From the NCBI RefSeq assembly GCF_040702995.1, contig NZ_CP159992.1, positions 3,869,501-3,933,500 of the forward strand: a DNA stretch of 64,000 nucleotides, given 5' to 3'. This document shows positions 34,240-43,980 of this stretch, piece after piece; the stretch's first letter is position 1; every line of letters begins with the position of its first letter. The DNA comes from Paenibacillus sp. AN1007. Lineage in GTDB: Bacteria > Bacillota > Bacilli > Paenibacillales > Paenibacillaceae. Both the position numbers and the translations under genes were made by a program. The notes beneath the pieces are model-generated. The model searched no databases. It had not been told where the DNA came from and was given only the letters and a program-made list of their open reading frames with translations.

Positions 34240-34398
34240 TTTTCGCCGTATTTCGAAAAACGGGCAGCTAATTTGTATTCTTAATCACTTTTCAAGAAAA
34301 CGTCATACCTGACATGTACAGGCGTCTGCAGATTGAGGTATGATGACTTGAGAAATCATTCAAATTTTATCCATCTTACATGTTTAAGGAGGCACATG

Positions 34399-34773
34399 AT
34401 GAAGAGAGGTATAGCATGGCTTGCCGCCTGTATGTTAATCCTTGTTCTCGCTGCATGCGGAAACCCCAAAGACTCAGGAGCATCATCCGAGCCTGAGGTT
34501 CAGGCTAGTGAACAACTGGTAATTAAGGCAAGCAACTACGAGTTTGACCAACCTGAATACCGACTCAAAAAAGGGGTTCCTGTTAAAATTGTCTATGAAA
34601 ATGTAAACGGGAATCACGGTCTGCTTGTACCCGAGCTGAATCTTCGGCTGGACACCCAAAAAAGTTCCAAAGTGATTACCCCGGACAAAGCTGGTGAATT
34701 CGAGATGTCCTGTTCTGTTTTTTGCGGTCCCGGCCACAGCAGCATGATCTCCAAAATCATCGTAGAAGAATAA
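34399..34773 (+). CDS. lipoprotein with a CuA-type cupredoxin domain
   Basis: 124 residues. MKRGIAWLAACMLILVLAAC is a lipoprotein signal (lipobox LAAC). The soluble part is a cupredoxin with the exact spacing of a CuA site: His in NGNHGLL near residue 79 and the C-x3-C-x3-H-x2-M motif CSVFCGPGHSSM near residue 107. That pattern belongs to cytochrome c oxidase subunit II and N2O reductase, but here there are no membrane hairpins or oxidase genes nearby. It may be a membrane-bound copper electron carrier or copper chaperone. Start at the second of two adjacent ATGs, six bases after AAGGAGG. Confidence 0.8.
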   Translation: MKRGIAWLAACMLILVLAACGNPKDSGASSEPEVQASEQLVIKASNYEFDQPEYRLKKGVPVKIVYENVNGNHGLLVPELNLRLDTQKSSKVITPDKAGEFEMSCSVFCGPGHSSMISKIIVEE

Positions 34774-34779
34774 CTTCAT

Positions 34780-34814
34780 CACAAGGAGCCCCCGCAGCGA
34801 CGGGAGCTCCTTGT
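34780..34814. terminator. terminator between the CuA lipoprotein and zapA
   Basis: CACAAGGAGC (34780-34789) pairs with GCTCCTTGTG (34805-34814), followed by a T-rich stretch; the genes converge. Confidence 0.7.
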
Positions 34815-34875
34815 GTATTATAACAAATTATGCAGGAGTTCGCTGTTCCGCGTCTGGACGAAAAAAGTCTGTCCG

Positions 34876-37659
34876 CTACGTCTGATCCTGCTCGATCAAT
34901 TCAATCCATTCGTTATATTCCGTCTGTAATTTCGTATATTCATCATGCAGCTGGCGATATTCCGTATTTAACTGCTCAGCCTTCTCTTGTTCCATTTCCC
35001 GCTCGACCTGCAGCAGCCGCAGCTGGTTGGCTGCCAGTTCATAACGTTCTCCTATTTCTCGCAGTTCATTCTCCATAATCTGTTTTTCTTCATTCACTTC
35101 AGCCTGCAGCTGTTCGCGCTGTGCACGCTCTTTCAATAACTGATCTCGTTGCTGTTCCAGTTCTTCAAGCTTCTCGGAACTCACCGCACTTTCACGCTGC
35201 CATGCTGTCAACTCGTTCTCGAGTGCAGTCCAGCGTTCCTGCCAGGTCTGCTCCTGAACTGCCCATTCATCTGCGCGGAGCTGCCACACCTTTTCGTTCT
35301 GTTCTGCAGTCTCTGCTGCCTGTTTTAATTGAGAACGAAGCTCTTCTTCGGTTGTTGTCAACTGCTGTATGCGTGAAGACAGTGCAGCCTGATTGGCTGA
35401 CAGATCCTCATGTTTAATTTGCCATTCGAGCGCTTCCTCTTCCGTCTGTGCAAGCTGATTAGCCTGCTCTGTGTACCGCTTCGCAAGCTGCTCAGCCGAT
35501 TGTCTGGCTTCCAACAGGGCCTGCTCTAAGGTCTGCTTCTCTGCCTCAAGCTCACTCATTCTGGAGCCAGCATTTTCTTCTCGCTGCAGAGCATCACTAT
35601 ACTCATTACGGATTTGTTTGTACTGTTCCTGCAGACGGCTTAACTCCTCCTGAGCACCATGCAGTTCATCACGAGTATCCTTCAGCTCCTCACGAATACC
35701 GCTGATTTCCTCCTGCAGCTGCTTGCGCTTTTGTTCCAGAATCTCTGTTTCCTTCTCATAACGAACGGCCTCTTCATTGTAGAGACGTGCTTCTTCCTTC
35801 ACGACGGTTAGTTCATCATGCAGGGACTGCACACCAGATTCCAGAGTTTCATTTTGCTCGGCTGCCTCAAGTATTTGATTCTCCAGATCACCTATATCCG
35901 CCAGCCGCTGTTCGGCAAGTTCTTTCCAAGACCGTTCACTCTCTGTAAGTGAAGCAATCTCTTTTTGCAGCGTACGTACAGCAGCATGAGCCTGTTCAAG
36001 CACCTTATGCAGTCTGCGCTGTTCCTCTTCCGATTTGGTCTCAGCTTCGAGCAGATGCTGTGCATCCTGTTCAAGCTGTACGTGCTGTTCCTGAAGTTTG
36101 CGCAGCTGGGCTGTGAGCGCGGTTTCGCGGTCTACTGCTTCATTATACTGCTCCTGCCACTGCTGCTGGGACTCCCGTGTCTGCTTCAGTGACTGCTCTG
36201 TTTCGCGAAGCTTGTTCCGCAGCTCCGTGCTGTCTTCTTTCAGCTGCTCCAACTGCTGCTGAAGCTCAATAATCCGACGTGCCTGAGTCTCCTGCTCCTG
36301 AATACGAGTCTCATGCTCCTGACGCAGCGACTCCACTTGTGTCCGTTCCGCCTGAAGCAGGTGCTCCTGCTCAGAAACCACTTCCTGCGCATGCTTCAGT
36401 TCATTTCGAACCGAGGAAAGCTGTTGATTTATCTCGGATATGCGTGACTCAGCCTGTGTACGTTCTTCTTCAAGCTGACGCAGCAGCTTGCTCTGCTCCT
36501 GCTGATGCAATTTCTCCGCAGCAGCCGCGGCCTCAGCAGCACGGGAAGCCGCGGCTTCCTGTTCTTCTTTTAATTGCTCTTCATATAGTGCCTCTTTCTC
36601 CATCCATTCCAATTCGGACTGTTCAGTAAGAGCTTTGAACTCAGCCTGCATCTGTTCAACGGCAGCCCGGCGCTTCTGTTCAGCTTCAGCAAGCAGCGCT
36701 TCATGCTCTTGTTTCGCCTGTGCTTTGTAAGCATCCGCCTGTTTCTGAGCATTTTGTTCAGCCTGCTCCAGCCGCTGCTTCATCTGCTCCTGCAGCTCAC
36801 TATATTGAAGGGCCGCTTCTTCCTGCACCTGCTTCAATTTAACCTCAGCCTGCTCCAGCTCGGACAGAATGGCGGATTCCGCCTCTTCTTTGGCAGCCTG
36901 CACCTGCTCTGCTGCCTGAGCCTGTACTTTCTGGCGTTCTGCTAAAGCCCGACTCTCGGCTTCTTTCAGCTGCGCTGCGGTTCGATCCTGCAGCTCTTTG
37001 TATTGGGCTGACGCTTTTGCCTGTACCTGCTGCAGCTCTGCTGCCGCACGGTTCTGCGCTTCCTTCAGCTGTGCAGCTGATTGTGCCTGCAGCTGTTTGA
37101 GCTGGTTTGCCGCTTTTTCCTCTGCCTCCTTAACCCGTGCTGTCCCTCTTGCTTCGGCCTCTTTGAGCTGTGCCGAAGCTTGGGCCTGCAGCTTCTGAAG
37201 CTGCTCTTTCGTCTGACTGCGCTCCTTCTCCAGCAGGGCGTTCAACTTGGAGATTTCAGCCTGCTTCTCTGCAGTCAGTTTTTGTAAAGCCTGTTCCGCT
37301 TCAGCCTTCTGCTGCCGAACTTCGGCGAGAGACTGGTCCCGCTGCTGCAGTTCTTGTTGGTGCTCACTCTGTATGGCGTTTAACCGGTTGATTTCTTTGC
37401 GAAGCTCTGTACGTTCTCCCGTAAGCATCTTGAGCTCATTGCGGATTTCCTCCGTCTGAAGAGACTGCTCAGCCATATGTACGGCCGCAAGTACAGCAAT
37501 CCGCGGCGTATCCAAACGGGAATGACTTTTGGAGATGGCGCTCATACGTTCATCTACCAGATTAGCTACTTGTTTCATATAATCGGCACTGCTGCCGACA
37601 AGTTTATAGGAAGTCCCGTAGATCTCTACGGTGACGCGTGTACGATCAGGTGTAGTCAC
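34876..37659 (-). CDS. zapA: giant ZapA: cell-division ZapA domain fused to a long coiled coil
   Basis: 927 residues from the GTG at 37659 (AAGGAGGG seven bases upstream; TTG 37677 is the longest frame). Residues about 7-75 are a complete ZapA domain (RVTVEIYGTSYKLVG, QVANLVDERM, RIAVLAAVHMAEQSL), which bundles FtsZ filaments at the septum. Everything after, about 850 residues, is Glu/Gln/Ala-rich predicted coiled coil, including a 100-residue stretch of repeats of the type AQLKEAExR. ZapA is normally about 90 residues. Position next to pheT and near mutS2 is that of zapA (yshA) in B. subtilis, so this is the genomic zapA. It has its own start, separated from pheT by a terminator. Confidence 0.85.
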   Translation of the reverse strand: MTTPDRTRVTVEIYGTSYKLVGSSADYMKQVANLVDERMSAISKSHSRLDTPRIAVLAAVHMAEQSLQTEEIRNELKMLTGERTELRKEINRLNAIQSEHQQELQQRDQSLAEVRQQKAEAEQALQKLTAEKQAEISKLNALLEKERSQTKEQLQKLQAQASAQLKEAEARGTARVKEAEEKAANQLKQLQAQSAAQLKEAQNRAAAELQQVQAKASAQYKELQDRTAAQLKEAESRALAERQKVQAQAAEQVQAAKEEAESAILSELEQAEVKLKQVQEEAALQYSELQEQMKQRLEQAEQNAQKQADAYKAQAKQEHEALLAEAEQKRRAAVEQMQAEFKALTEQSELEWMEKEALYEEQLKEEQEAAASRAAEAAAAAEKLHQQEQSKLLRQLEEERTQAESRISEINQQLSSVRNELKHAQEVVSEQEHLLQAERTQVESLRQEHETRIQEQETQARRIIELQQQLEQLKEDSTELRNKLRETEQSLKQTRESQQQWQEQYNEAVDRETALTAQLRKLQEQHVQLEQDAQHLLEAETKSEEEQRRLHKVLEQAHAAVRTLQKEIASLTESERSWKELAEQRLADIGDLENQILEAAEQNETLESGVQSLHDELTVVKEEARLYNEEAVRYEKETEILEQKRKQLQEEISGIREELKDTRDELHGAQEELSRLQEQYKQIRNEYSDALQREENAGSRMSELEAEKQTLEQALLEARQSAEQLAKRYTEQANQLAQTEEEALEWQIKHEDLSANQAALSSRIQQLTTTEEELRSQLKQAAETAEQNEKVWQLRADEWAVQEQTWQERWTALENELTAWQRESAVSSEKLEELEQQRDQLLKERAQREQLQAEVNEEKQIMENELREIGERYELAANQLRLLQVEREMEQEKAEQLNTEYRQLHDEYTKLQTEYNEWIELIEQDQT

Positions 37660-37712
37660 AGTTGTGCCCTCCTTCAAGTCTGTATGTTGATTCTAAGCTG
37701 TAATGACAAAAA

Positions 37713-37752
37713 AGTCACATCGATCCTCTAATGCTAAGGATTCGATGTGACT
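37713..37752 (-). terminator. terminator of pheS-pheT
   Basis: AGTCACATCGA / TCGATGTGACT long hairpin with an inner ATCCT/AGGAT extension, followed on the minus strand by TTTTTTG. Confidence 0.85.
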
Positions 37753-37797
37753 TCAAGCAATTCCTGCTAATCTTTGTTCAAAAAATTGACTTCTGTC

Positions 37798-40251
37798 CTA
37801 TTTGCGCAGTTCTGCGTTGAATTGCTCTTCCAGACGTGTTACGACACGGGTATGAACTTCGGTAACTTCCTCGTCTGTCAGCGTACGTTCACGATTTCGG
37901 TATACCAAAGCCATAGCTACACTTTTCTTGTCTTCACCAAGTTTGCTGCCCGTGAACACATCGAATACCTGTACCGTCTGCAGCAGCTCGCCTGCTGATT
38001 CACGGATGGTATGAAGCATGTCGCCAGCTTCAATATCTTTGCTTACCACCACGGCAATATCCCGCTCTACTGCCGGGAAACGTGGAAGCTCACGATAACG
38101 GATATCCGCATCGGCTTCCTTATAAATAGCTTCAAGTGCAATCTCAGCAGCATAAACATCGTTCAGATCATACTGCTGCTGCAGCTCTGGATGCAGCTGA
38201 CCGATCGTACCGATCAGGGCGCCTTCGCTGCCATCTTTTCCATCCAGATAGATAGAGGCAGAACGACCAGGATGGAATCCTTCCGGACTATTCGCTGCGA
38301 AACGAATACGCTGCTCCAACCCCAAATAAGCAAACAGATTTTCAAGCGCACCTTTAATGTCAAAGAAATCCACTTTCTCTGCACCAGCATTCCACTGCTG
38401 CGCTGCACGGTTACCCGTGAGCAGTAGAGCCAAAACCGGAATTTCATGCGGCTGCTTGGTCAGCTTTTCTTCTTCCGTGAAGAAAATACTTCCTACTTCA
38501 AACACGGCAAGCGAATCCTGTTTCCGGTTCATATTGTATACAGCAGCGTCCAGCATCTGCGGTAGAATGCTCGTACGCAGCACGCTGCGATCCTCACTCA
38601 TCGGCATAGCCAGTTTAACAGCTTTGCTTCCTTGCGTCAGCGCAGGGAACAGAACGGTTTTGTCCGGATGCACAAAGGAATAACTGATCATTTCCTGCCA
38701 GCCGCTTCCAGACATCACACCACGGATGGTACGGCGGATGGCTTGAGGACGTGTGTAAGCTCCCGGAGTAGTCGGCCCTTCGATCCAAGTTGTGGGAATG
38801 TTGTCGTAGCCGTACAGACGGGCAACCTCTTCAAACAGATCCACATCCAGCGTGATATCCCCTCTTCGCGTTGGGACTTCAACGTCCAGAACGCCCTGCT
38901 CCGCATCACCGCAAGCAAAATGCAGACGGCCAAAGATCGTTTTCACCTCAAGCAGGGACAGGTCCGTGCCGAGATAACGATTGAGTCTGTCCAGAGACAT
39001 TTGAATGACACGTTTCTCGGAAGCTTCCTCGCCAGCCTGAACAATCCCCTGATGTACTTGGCCTGATGCATAACGCTGAATGAGTTCAGCCGCACGATCC
39101 AGAGCCGTAATGACCGCACCCGGGTCTACTTCTTTTTCAAAACGCAGGCTTGCTTCGGAACGCAGCCCCAGTTGGCGCGACGTCTTCCGAACCGTTCCGC
39201 CGTCAAACTTGGCGGACTCCAGCAGCAGATTCACGGTGCCTTCCGATACCTCGGAATTCTCACCGCCCATAACACCAGCGATGGCGACCGGTTTCACGCC
39301 ATCGGTAACGAGCAGCATATGCGGTTCAAGCTTGCGCTCCTGACCGTCCAGCGTCACAATTGTTTCGCCTTCATGTGCCATGCGCACCTCAATGCGTCCG
39401 TTCTCCAGCTTATCGGCATCAAAGGCATGCAGCGGCTGACCGTATTCCAGCATGACATAATTCGTAATATCCACGATATTGTTAATCGGACGAACACCGG
39501 CTGCCATGAGACGGTTCTGCATCCAGAGCGGGGAAGCACCCAGCTTGATGCCTGTCACATAACGAGCCGCATAATGGCTGCACTGCTCCTGAGCTTTGAT
39601 CTCTACAGAAATGTGATCAGCCGCTTTATCACCAGCCTCGACCAGCTGATCCTTAGGGCTCGGCAGCGTCACTTCGCGGCCAAGAATCGCAGCCACTTCG
39701 TATGCTGCACCTCGCATGCTCAAGGCGTCGGAACGGTTCGGCGTCAGATCCAGCTCCAGCACGTGATCGTCCAGACCGAGCACCTGGCTGATTGGTGTGC
39801 CGATCTCTGTGTTTTCCGGCAGGACCAGAATACCTTCCTGTTGATCCTTCGGCAGCAATTTATCGTTCATGCCGAGCTCTTTGGCGGAGCAGATCATACC
39901 GAGCGACACAACGCCGCGCAGCTTCGCTTTTTTGATGTCCAGCCCGCCGGGAAGTTTCGCACCAACGAGGGCTACAGCTACCTTCTGACCGGCATCCACA
40001 TTTTTCGCACCACACACGATCTGCAGCTCTTCTTCTTGGCCTGCGTCAATGACACATACATTCAGTTTGTCCGCGTCCGGGTGTTTTTCCTTACTTTTGA
40101 CGTAACCGACGACAACCTTGTTTACGCCCTGATTACGGTTCTCCACTACATCAATTTCGATCCCTGCACGGGTGATTTTCTCTGCCAGCTCCTGCGGTGT
40201 GACACCTTCAAGGGCAATATAATCAGACAGCCAATCTGTCGATACTCTCAT
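37798..40251 (-). CDS. pheT: phenylalanyl-tRNA synthetase beta subunit
   Basis: 817 residues, full length. Domains in order: N-terminal tRNA-binding (EMAP-like; GYVKSKEKHPDADKLNVC), B3/B4 editing domain (LDLTPNRSDALSMRGAAYEVA; SLRFEKEVDP), B5, catalytic-like core, and C-terminal anticodon-binding FDX-ACB (RFPAVERDIAVVV near residue 730). It forms the alpha2-beta2 enzyme with PheS, whose gene ends 46 bp upstream. Start ATG 40251 with AAGGAAGTG. Controlled by the pheS T-box. Confidence 0.95.
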   Translation of the reverse strand: MRVSTDWLSDYIALEGVTPQELAEKITRAGIEIDVVENRNQGVNKVVVGYVKSKEKHPDADKLNVCVIDAGQEEELQIVCGAKNVDAGQKVAVALVGAKLPGGLDIKKAKLRGVVSLGMICSAKELGMNDKLLPKDQQEGILVLPENTEIGTPISQVLGLDDHVLELDLTPNRSDALSMRGAAYEVAAILGREVTLPSPKDQLVEAGDKAADHISVEIKAQEQCSHYAARYVTGIKLGASPLWMQNRLMAAGVRPINNIVDITNYVMLEYGQPLHAFDADKLENGRIEVRMAHEGETIVTLDGQERKLEPHMLLVTDGVKPVAIAGVMGGENSEVSEGTVNLLLESAKFDGGTVRKTSRQLGLRSEASLRFEKEVDPGAVITALDRAAELIQRYASGQVHQGIVQAGEEASEKRVIQMSLDRLNRYLGTDLSLLEVKTIFGRLHFACGDAEQGVLDVEVPTRRGDITLDVDLFEEVARLYGYDNIPTTWIEGPTTPGAYTRPQAIRRTIRGVMSGSGWQEMISYSFVHPDKTVLFPALTQGSKAVKLAMPMSEDRSVLRTSILPQMLDAAVYNMNRKQDSLAVFEVGSIFFTEEEKLTKQPHEIPVLALLLTGNRAAQQWNAGAEKVDFFDIKGALENLFAYLGLEQRIRFAANSPEGFHPGRSASIYLDGKDGSEGALIGTIGQLHPELQQQYDLNDVYAAEIALEAIYKEADADIRYRELPRFPAVERDIAVVVSKDIEAGDMLHTIRESAGELLQTVQVFDVFTGSKLGEDKKSVAMALVYRNRERTLTDEEVTEVHTRVVTRLEEQFNAELRK

Positions 40252-40296
40252 GCACGTTCACTTCCTTAATCTATTTATTAGTGGTGCTCAATATAA

Positions 40297-41331
40297 TTAC
40301 AACCGTCCGAATTGTTTCAGGAAAGTCTGATCACTATTATAGAAATGGCGAATATCATCAATGCCATACTTCAGCATCGCGATCCGCTCTACCCCCATAC
40401 CAAAGGCAAAACCGCTGTATTTCTCCGGATCATAACCGCCCATCTCAAGCACTTTCGGGTGAACCATGCCGCCGCCCAGAATTTCAAGCCAGCCTGTTTG
40501 TTTGCAGACCCGGCAGCCGCTGCCGCCGCATTGTACACAGGTAACATCCACTTCCGCACTTGGCTCTGTGAATGGGAAGAAGCTTGGGCGCAGACGGATT
40601 TCGGTATGAGCCCCGAACATTTCGCGTACAAATTGCAGCAGCGTTCCTTTCAGGTCACTCATGCGAATGTTTTCACTGATCACAAGACCTTCGACCTGAT
40701 GGAACTGGAAGGAGTGGGTCGCATCGTCATCATCACGGCGGTATACTTTACCCGGGCAGATGACCTTGACAGGCACTTCACCTTTCATGCTCTGCATCGT
40801 GCGAACCTGCACCGGAGATGTATGCGTACGCATCAGCAGATCCTCCGTCACATAGAAGGAATCCTGCATGTCGCGCGCCGGGTGATTCTTCGGCAGGTTT
40901 AGAGCTTCGAAATTGTAATAGTCCATCTCCACCTCAGGACCTTCCGCTACGCGATATCCCATACCGATGAAAATATCTTCGATCTCCTGCACCACTTTCG
41001 TTAGTGGATGCAGTCCGCCTTGACGTCCGCGACGTCCAGGCAAAGTCACATCAATCTTCTCGGATTGAAGACGCTTCGCAGTCTCTTCCTTCTGGAATTG
41101 CTCCTGTTTGCTGTTGATCACCTCTTCAATCGCTGCACGCACTTCGTTGCCCACCTGTCCAATGACAGGACGCTCCTCGGCACTAAGCGCTCCCATACCG
41201 CGCAGAATCTCAGTCAGTGCACCCTTTTTTCCCAAATACTTTACACGCAGATCACCAAGCGTCTGCGGATCGTTTACGCCGGACAACTGCTCCAGCGCTT
41301 CGATCTTTAATGCTTCCAAACGTTCTTTCAT
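40297..41331 (-). CDS. pheS: phenylalanyl-tRNA synthetase alpha subunit
   Basis: 344 residues, full length. An N-terminal coiled coil (residues 1-85) is followed by the class II catalytic core: motif 2 [22 protein letters not shown] and motif 3 [22 protein letters not shown] near the C-terminus. The conserved [13 protein letters not shown] lies near residue 255. It charges tRNA-Phe together with PheT. Start ATG 41331 with AGGAGGCAATTACAC. First gene behind a T-box. Confidence 0.96.
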   Translation of the reverse strand: MKERLEALKIEALEQLSGVNDPQTLGDLRVKYLGKKGALTEILRGMGALSAEERPVIGQVGNEVRAAIEEVINSKQEQFQKEETAKRLQSEKIDVTLPGRRGRQGGLHPLTKVVQEIEDIFIGMGYRVAEGPEVEMDYYNFEALNLPKNHPARDMQDSFYVTEDLLMRTHTSPVQVRTMQSMKGEVPVKVICPGKVYRRDDDDATHSFQFHQVEGLVISENIRMSDLKGTLLQFVREMFGAHTEIRLRPSFFPFTEPSAEVDVTCVQCGGSGCRVCKQTGWLEILGGGMVHPKVLEMGGYDPEKYSGFAFGMGVERIAMLKYGIDDIRHFYNSDQTFLKQFGRL

Positions 41332-41373
41332 GTGTAATTGCCTCCTTTATGAGCTGTTATTGCAACAAAAAAA

Positions 41374-41700
41374 GGCCTTTTCTCCCCAAAAGGGACGAAA
41401 AGACCGTGGTACCACCCTTGTTAGACTAACGCTGTCACATCGCTACAAGCTCTGCAGCACGTTTTGCCTCACTTTGTACGGAATAACGACCGTTAACCGT
41501 TTGCCTCTACTTTTGCCTCTGTGTCTGCACACATCATCAAGTTCAAGGAACCGCTCCGGAGTGAATTTCGGCAGCCTGGTTCTACAGAAACGCTCTCAAT
41601 CTACGGCGCTTCCTCCCTGTCCAGAGGCACTGCTTACTTGTCTCCATCATAACGTTTGTTTCATTAGACTAACCTTTATCGATACCAATGATCGATGATC
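41374..41700 (-). promoter_or_regulatory. T-box leader of pheS-pheT
   Basis: T-box core AAGGGTGGTACCACGG (41404-41419) precedes a terminator (41374-41405, GGTCTTTTC/GAAAAGGCC) that ends in a T run on the minus strand. A UUC triplet lies in the Stem I specifier region (GGAGCGGTTCCTTGAAC), fitting phenylalanine. Confidence 0.92.
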
Positions 41701-41707
41701 GTTCATT

Positions 41708-41736
41708 ATTATATGCAATATAAGGCGAAATAGCAA
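41708..41736 (-). promoter_or_regulatory. sigma-A promoter of pheS-pheT
   Basis: TTGCTA, 17-bp spacer, TATAAT on the minus strand just upstream of the T-box leader. Confidence 0.75.
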
Positions 41737-41749
41737 GCATGCCCAGCTG

Positions 41750-43645
41750 CTAATTTGCAGATGCACCCTGATTTCTCAGCTCTTTGAGCCGCTGCTGAAT
41801 CATACGAATCTCAACTGCTTCCGCCTCTCTTGCGGTCTCATCTGCAGCTGTTGTCAATCGCTCTGTTCCTGCAGCACATACTGGAGTTAGCAGTTCAGAT
41901 AGCCGCATCTCGAGCCGTAGACGCTCATCATCCGAATCCCGGGTATCCAGCGCCGCTTCTCTTAGCTGTACGGATTGCTCCCAATCCGCCACTCCACCTT
42001 CGAAGAGCGTGGCCGTTCCGTCAGGCTTCAGATCACATAGACGGTTTGCCAGAGAACGGATCAGCATCCTGTCATGTGACACGATAACCAGTGCGCCGGA
42101 GGCTTCTTTTAGCACATTCTCCATCACTTCCTGGGTGTCGATGTCCAGATAATTCGTTGGTTCATCCAGCACCAGCAGATTGGCACCACCGAAATACAAC
42201 CGCAGGAATGCCACCCGGCATTTCTCCCCCATACTTAAATCTCCGATGCGTTTAAACACATCTTCTCTTGAAAACAAAAAGCATCCCAAGATGGTTCTTG
42301 CAGCACTTTGCGTCATAGAAGGGAGAACCAGTAAGCTGTCCAGCAGCGCTGCATCTTCAGGCAATCCTTCCAGCTCTTGTGAAAAGTAACCGATACGGAG
42401 CCGGGGATGCCGGCTAATTTTTCCCTGCGAGGGCTGCAGCTCTCCGATCATTAATTTCAGCAGTGTGCTTTTGCCCGTTCCATTGGCTCCACGTACAGCA
42501 AGCCGATCCCCGCGCTCGACTGCAATTCGCAAATCATGAAGAAACGACTGCCTGGCATCGTACGAAAAGCTTACTTCTTCCAGCGCAAGAAGCTGCCGGG
42601 TGCCCAGTGAAGTCATCTGCAGCTCCATATTCAGTTTCGCGGCTTCCCGTGGTTTATCCACCCGTTCATTTTCGAGCCGCTCCAGCTGCTTCTGTTTGGC
42701 GTGGTAACGCGAGATATTTTTGTTGGCTCTGGCCTTGTAGAAGCTCTGGGTAATCTTCACTTCTTGGCCTCCTGCCGAGTTATGAGCTTTATGGAACCAC
42801 TGCTGGTAATTACGAATGGTCTCCTCCAGTGCTTTACGTTCCAGCTGCTGCTTGCGATATATCGTCTCCTGTTCCTTCAGCTCCCGCTCTTTATAACCCT
42901 TGTAATCGGTGTAACCACCTTTATATTTCGTCAGTTTTTCTGCACTAAATTCAATCACACTGGTCGCTACCCGGTCAATAAATGTCCGGTCATGGGATAC
43001 AAATAATACTGTTCCCTCATATGCGGACAACCAGGTTTCCAGCCAGCGCATGCTCTCTTCATCCAGATGGTTGGTTGGTTCATCCAAAATCAAAAAAGTG
43101 GGCTTGCTAACCAACAATCCAGCGAGGCGTGCTTTTGTTTTCTGACCACCGCTGAGTGAGTGATATGGCCTGCTCCAGTGTTCTGCAGTTAACCCGAGCC
43201 GGGTCAGTACCTTCTCTACCTCTGTTTCCCACATGTAGCCGTTCAGCTGCTCATATTCCTCCAAAGAACGGGCATAATCGTCCAGCAAAGAGATATCCTC
43301 GGCAGCATCGGCAGCACTCAATCGGTGCTCCAGTTCTTCGAGCTTCCGCTTGATGTCGTCAATCCGCCCGCTCTCCCGTCTTACTGCATCTAATACATTT
43401 ATTCCGCTTGGGACCTCTGAACGCTGACGCATGAACCCCCACTCTGACAGCGGAAGTTGACGATCAATCCTTCCACCTCCATCCTCTTCGCCGAGTATAA
43501 TCTGCAGCAGTGTGGTTTTGCCGCATCCATTACGACCTAGTATGGCAAGGCGTTCGCCTTCGTTAATTTCAAGGTTTAATCCGGAAAATAATTCGTTACC
43601 GTTCCATTCTTTTGATACTTCATGCAAGCGCACCAATGTCGTCAT
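41750..43645 (-). CDS. ABC-F family ATPase (probable antibiotic-resistance/ribosome-protection type)
   Basis: 631 residues, two ABC domains and no membrane part. First Walker A GRNGCGKTTLL near residue 37, signature LSGGQKTKARLAG and Walker B FLILDEPTNHLD. A long charged linker (residues about 245-330: YRKQQLERKALEETIRNYQQW) follows, then second Walker A GANGTGKSTLL, LSMGEKCRVAFLR and LLVLDEPTNYLD. A C-terminal extension ends the protein. Resistance ABC-F proteins act in the ribosomal E site and displace antibiotics. Preceded by a leader with small ORFs and an intrinsic terminator, a common arrangement for antibiotic-inducible genes. Drug spectrum cannot be told. Confidence 0.82.
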   Translation of the reverse strand: MTTLVRLHEVSKEWNGNELFSGLNLEINEGERLAILGRNGCGKTTLLQIILGEEDGGGRIDRQLPLSEWGFMRQRSEVPSGINVLDAVRRESGRIDDIKRKLEELEHRLSAADAAEDISLLDDYARSLEEYEQLNGYMWETEVEKVLTRLGLTAEHWSRPYHSLSGGQKTKARLAGLLVSKPTFLILDEPTNHLDEESMRWLETWLSAYEGTVLFVSHDRTFIDRVATSVIEFSAEKLTKYKGGYTDYKGYKERELKEQETIYRKQQLERKALEETIRNYQQWFHKAHNSAGGQEVKITQSFYKARANKNISRYHAKQKQLERLENERVDKPREAAKLNMELQMTSLGTRQLLALEEVSFSYDARQSFLHDLRIAVERGDRLAVRGANGTGKSTLLKLMIGELQPSQGKISRHPRLRIGYFSQELEGLPEDAALLDSLLVLPSMTQSAARTILGCFLFSREDVFKRIGDLSMGEKCRVAFLRLYFGGANLLVLDEPTNYLDIDTQEVMENVLKEASGALVIVSHDRMLIRSLANRLCDLKPDGTATLFEGGVADWEQSVQLREAALDTRDSDDERLRLEMRLSELLTPVCAAGTERLTTAADETAREAEAVEIRMIQQRLKELRNQGASAN

Positions 43646-43681
43646 GAGTCCTCATCCTTTCCTGAACAAAAAAATTCAAAA

Positions 43682-43707
43682 AAACCGCTGGCATCAGCCA
43701 GCGGTTT
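43682..43707 (-). terminator. attenuator in the leader of the ABC-F gene
   Basis: Perfect 11-bp stem AAACCGCTGGC / GCCAGCGGTTT, 4-nt loop, followed on the minus strand by a T run; 38 bp upstream of the ABC-F start, so inside its leader. Confidence 0.85.
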
Positions 43708-43775
43708 AGCAATTTGTATGGAATCAGCATTCAAAATGCAGATATGAGGTCACATATAGCATGAACAAATACACC

Positions 43776-43886
43776 CTAATAAGGGTATACGCAAGCTAAA
43801 ACGCCTGCTGGTTTCATACTTTTCCCATAGCTGAATTTGGACACACGAATCCCCTCATTGCTCAGCCGCTCGGCTGACTGCGTCAT
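43776..43886 (-). promoter_or_regulatory. nested small ORFs in the ABC-F leader
   Basis: One frame is open from ATG 43886 (MTQSAERLSN start) to the TAG at 43776-43778 (36 residues); its last 13 codons from ATG 43817 read MKPAGVLACVYPY. A second frame, ATG 43858 to TGA 43814 (MRGFVCPNSAMGKV), stops by overlapping that inner ATG (ATGA). The TAG lies in the loop of a small hairpin (TACCC/GGGTG). Ribosome sites are weak. Further upstream are minimal ORFs such as ATG-AAG-TAA. GCCGAGCGG (43866-43874) could pair with the 5' arm of the attenuator as an antiterminator. Confidence 0.45.
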
Positions 43887-43980
43887 AATACAATCTGCAG
43901 TTAACTGGGGTTCATTTCATGTGTCTTACTTCATGGGACGTATGGTTACCTCTCATTCATGTGTAGTATCAATCCTCGTT

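Noticed and set aside
39172..40269. 365-codon plus-strand frame antisense to pheT
   Set aside because: Shadow of a well-supported essential gene; no recognisable protein.
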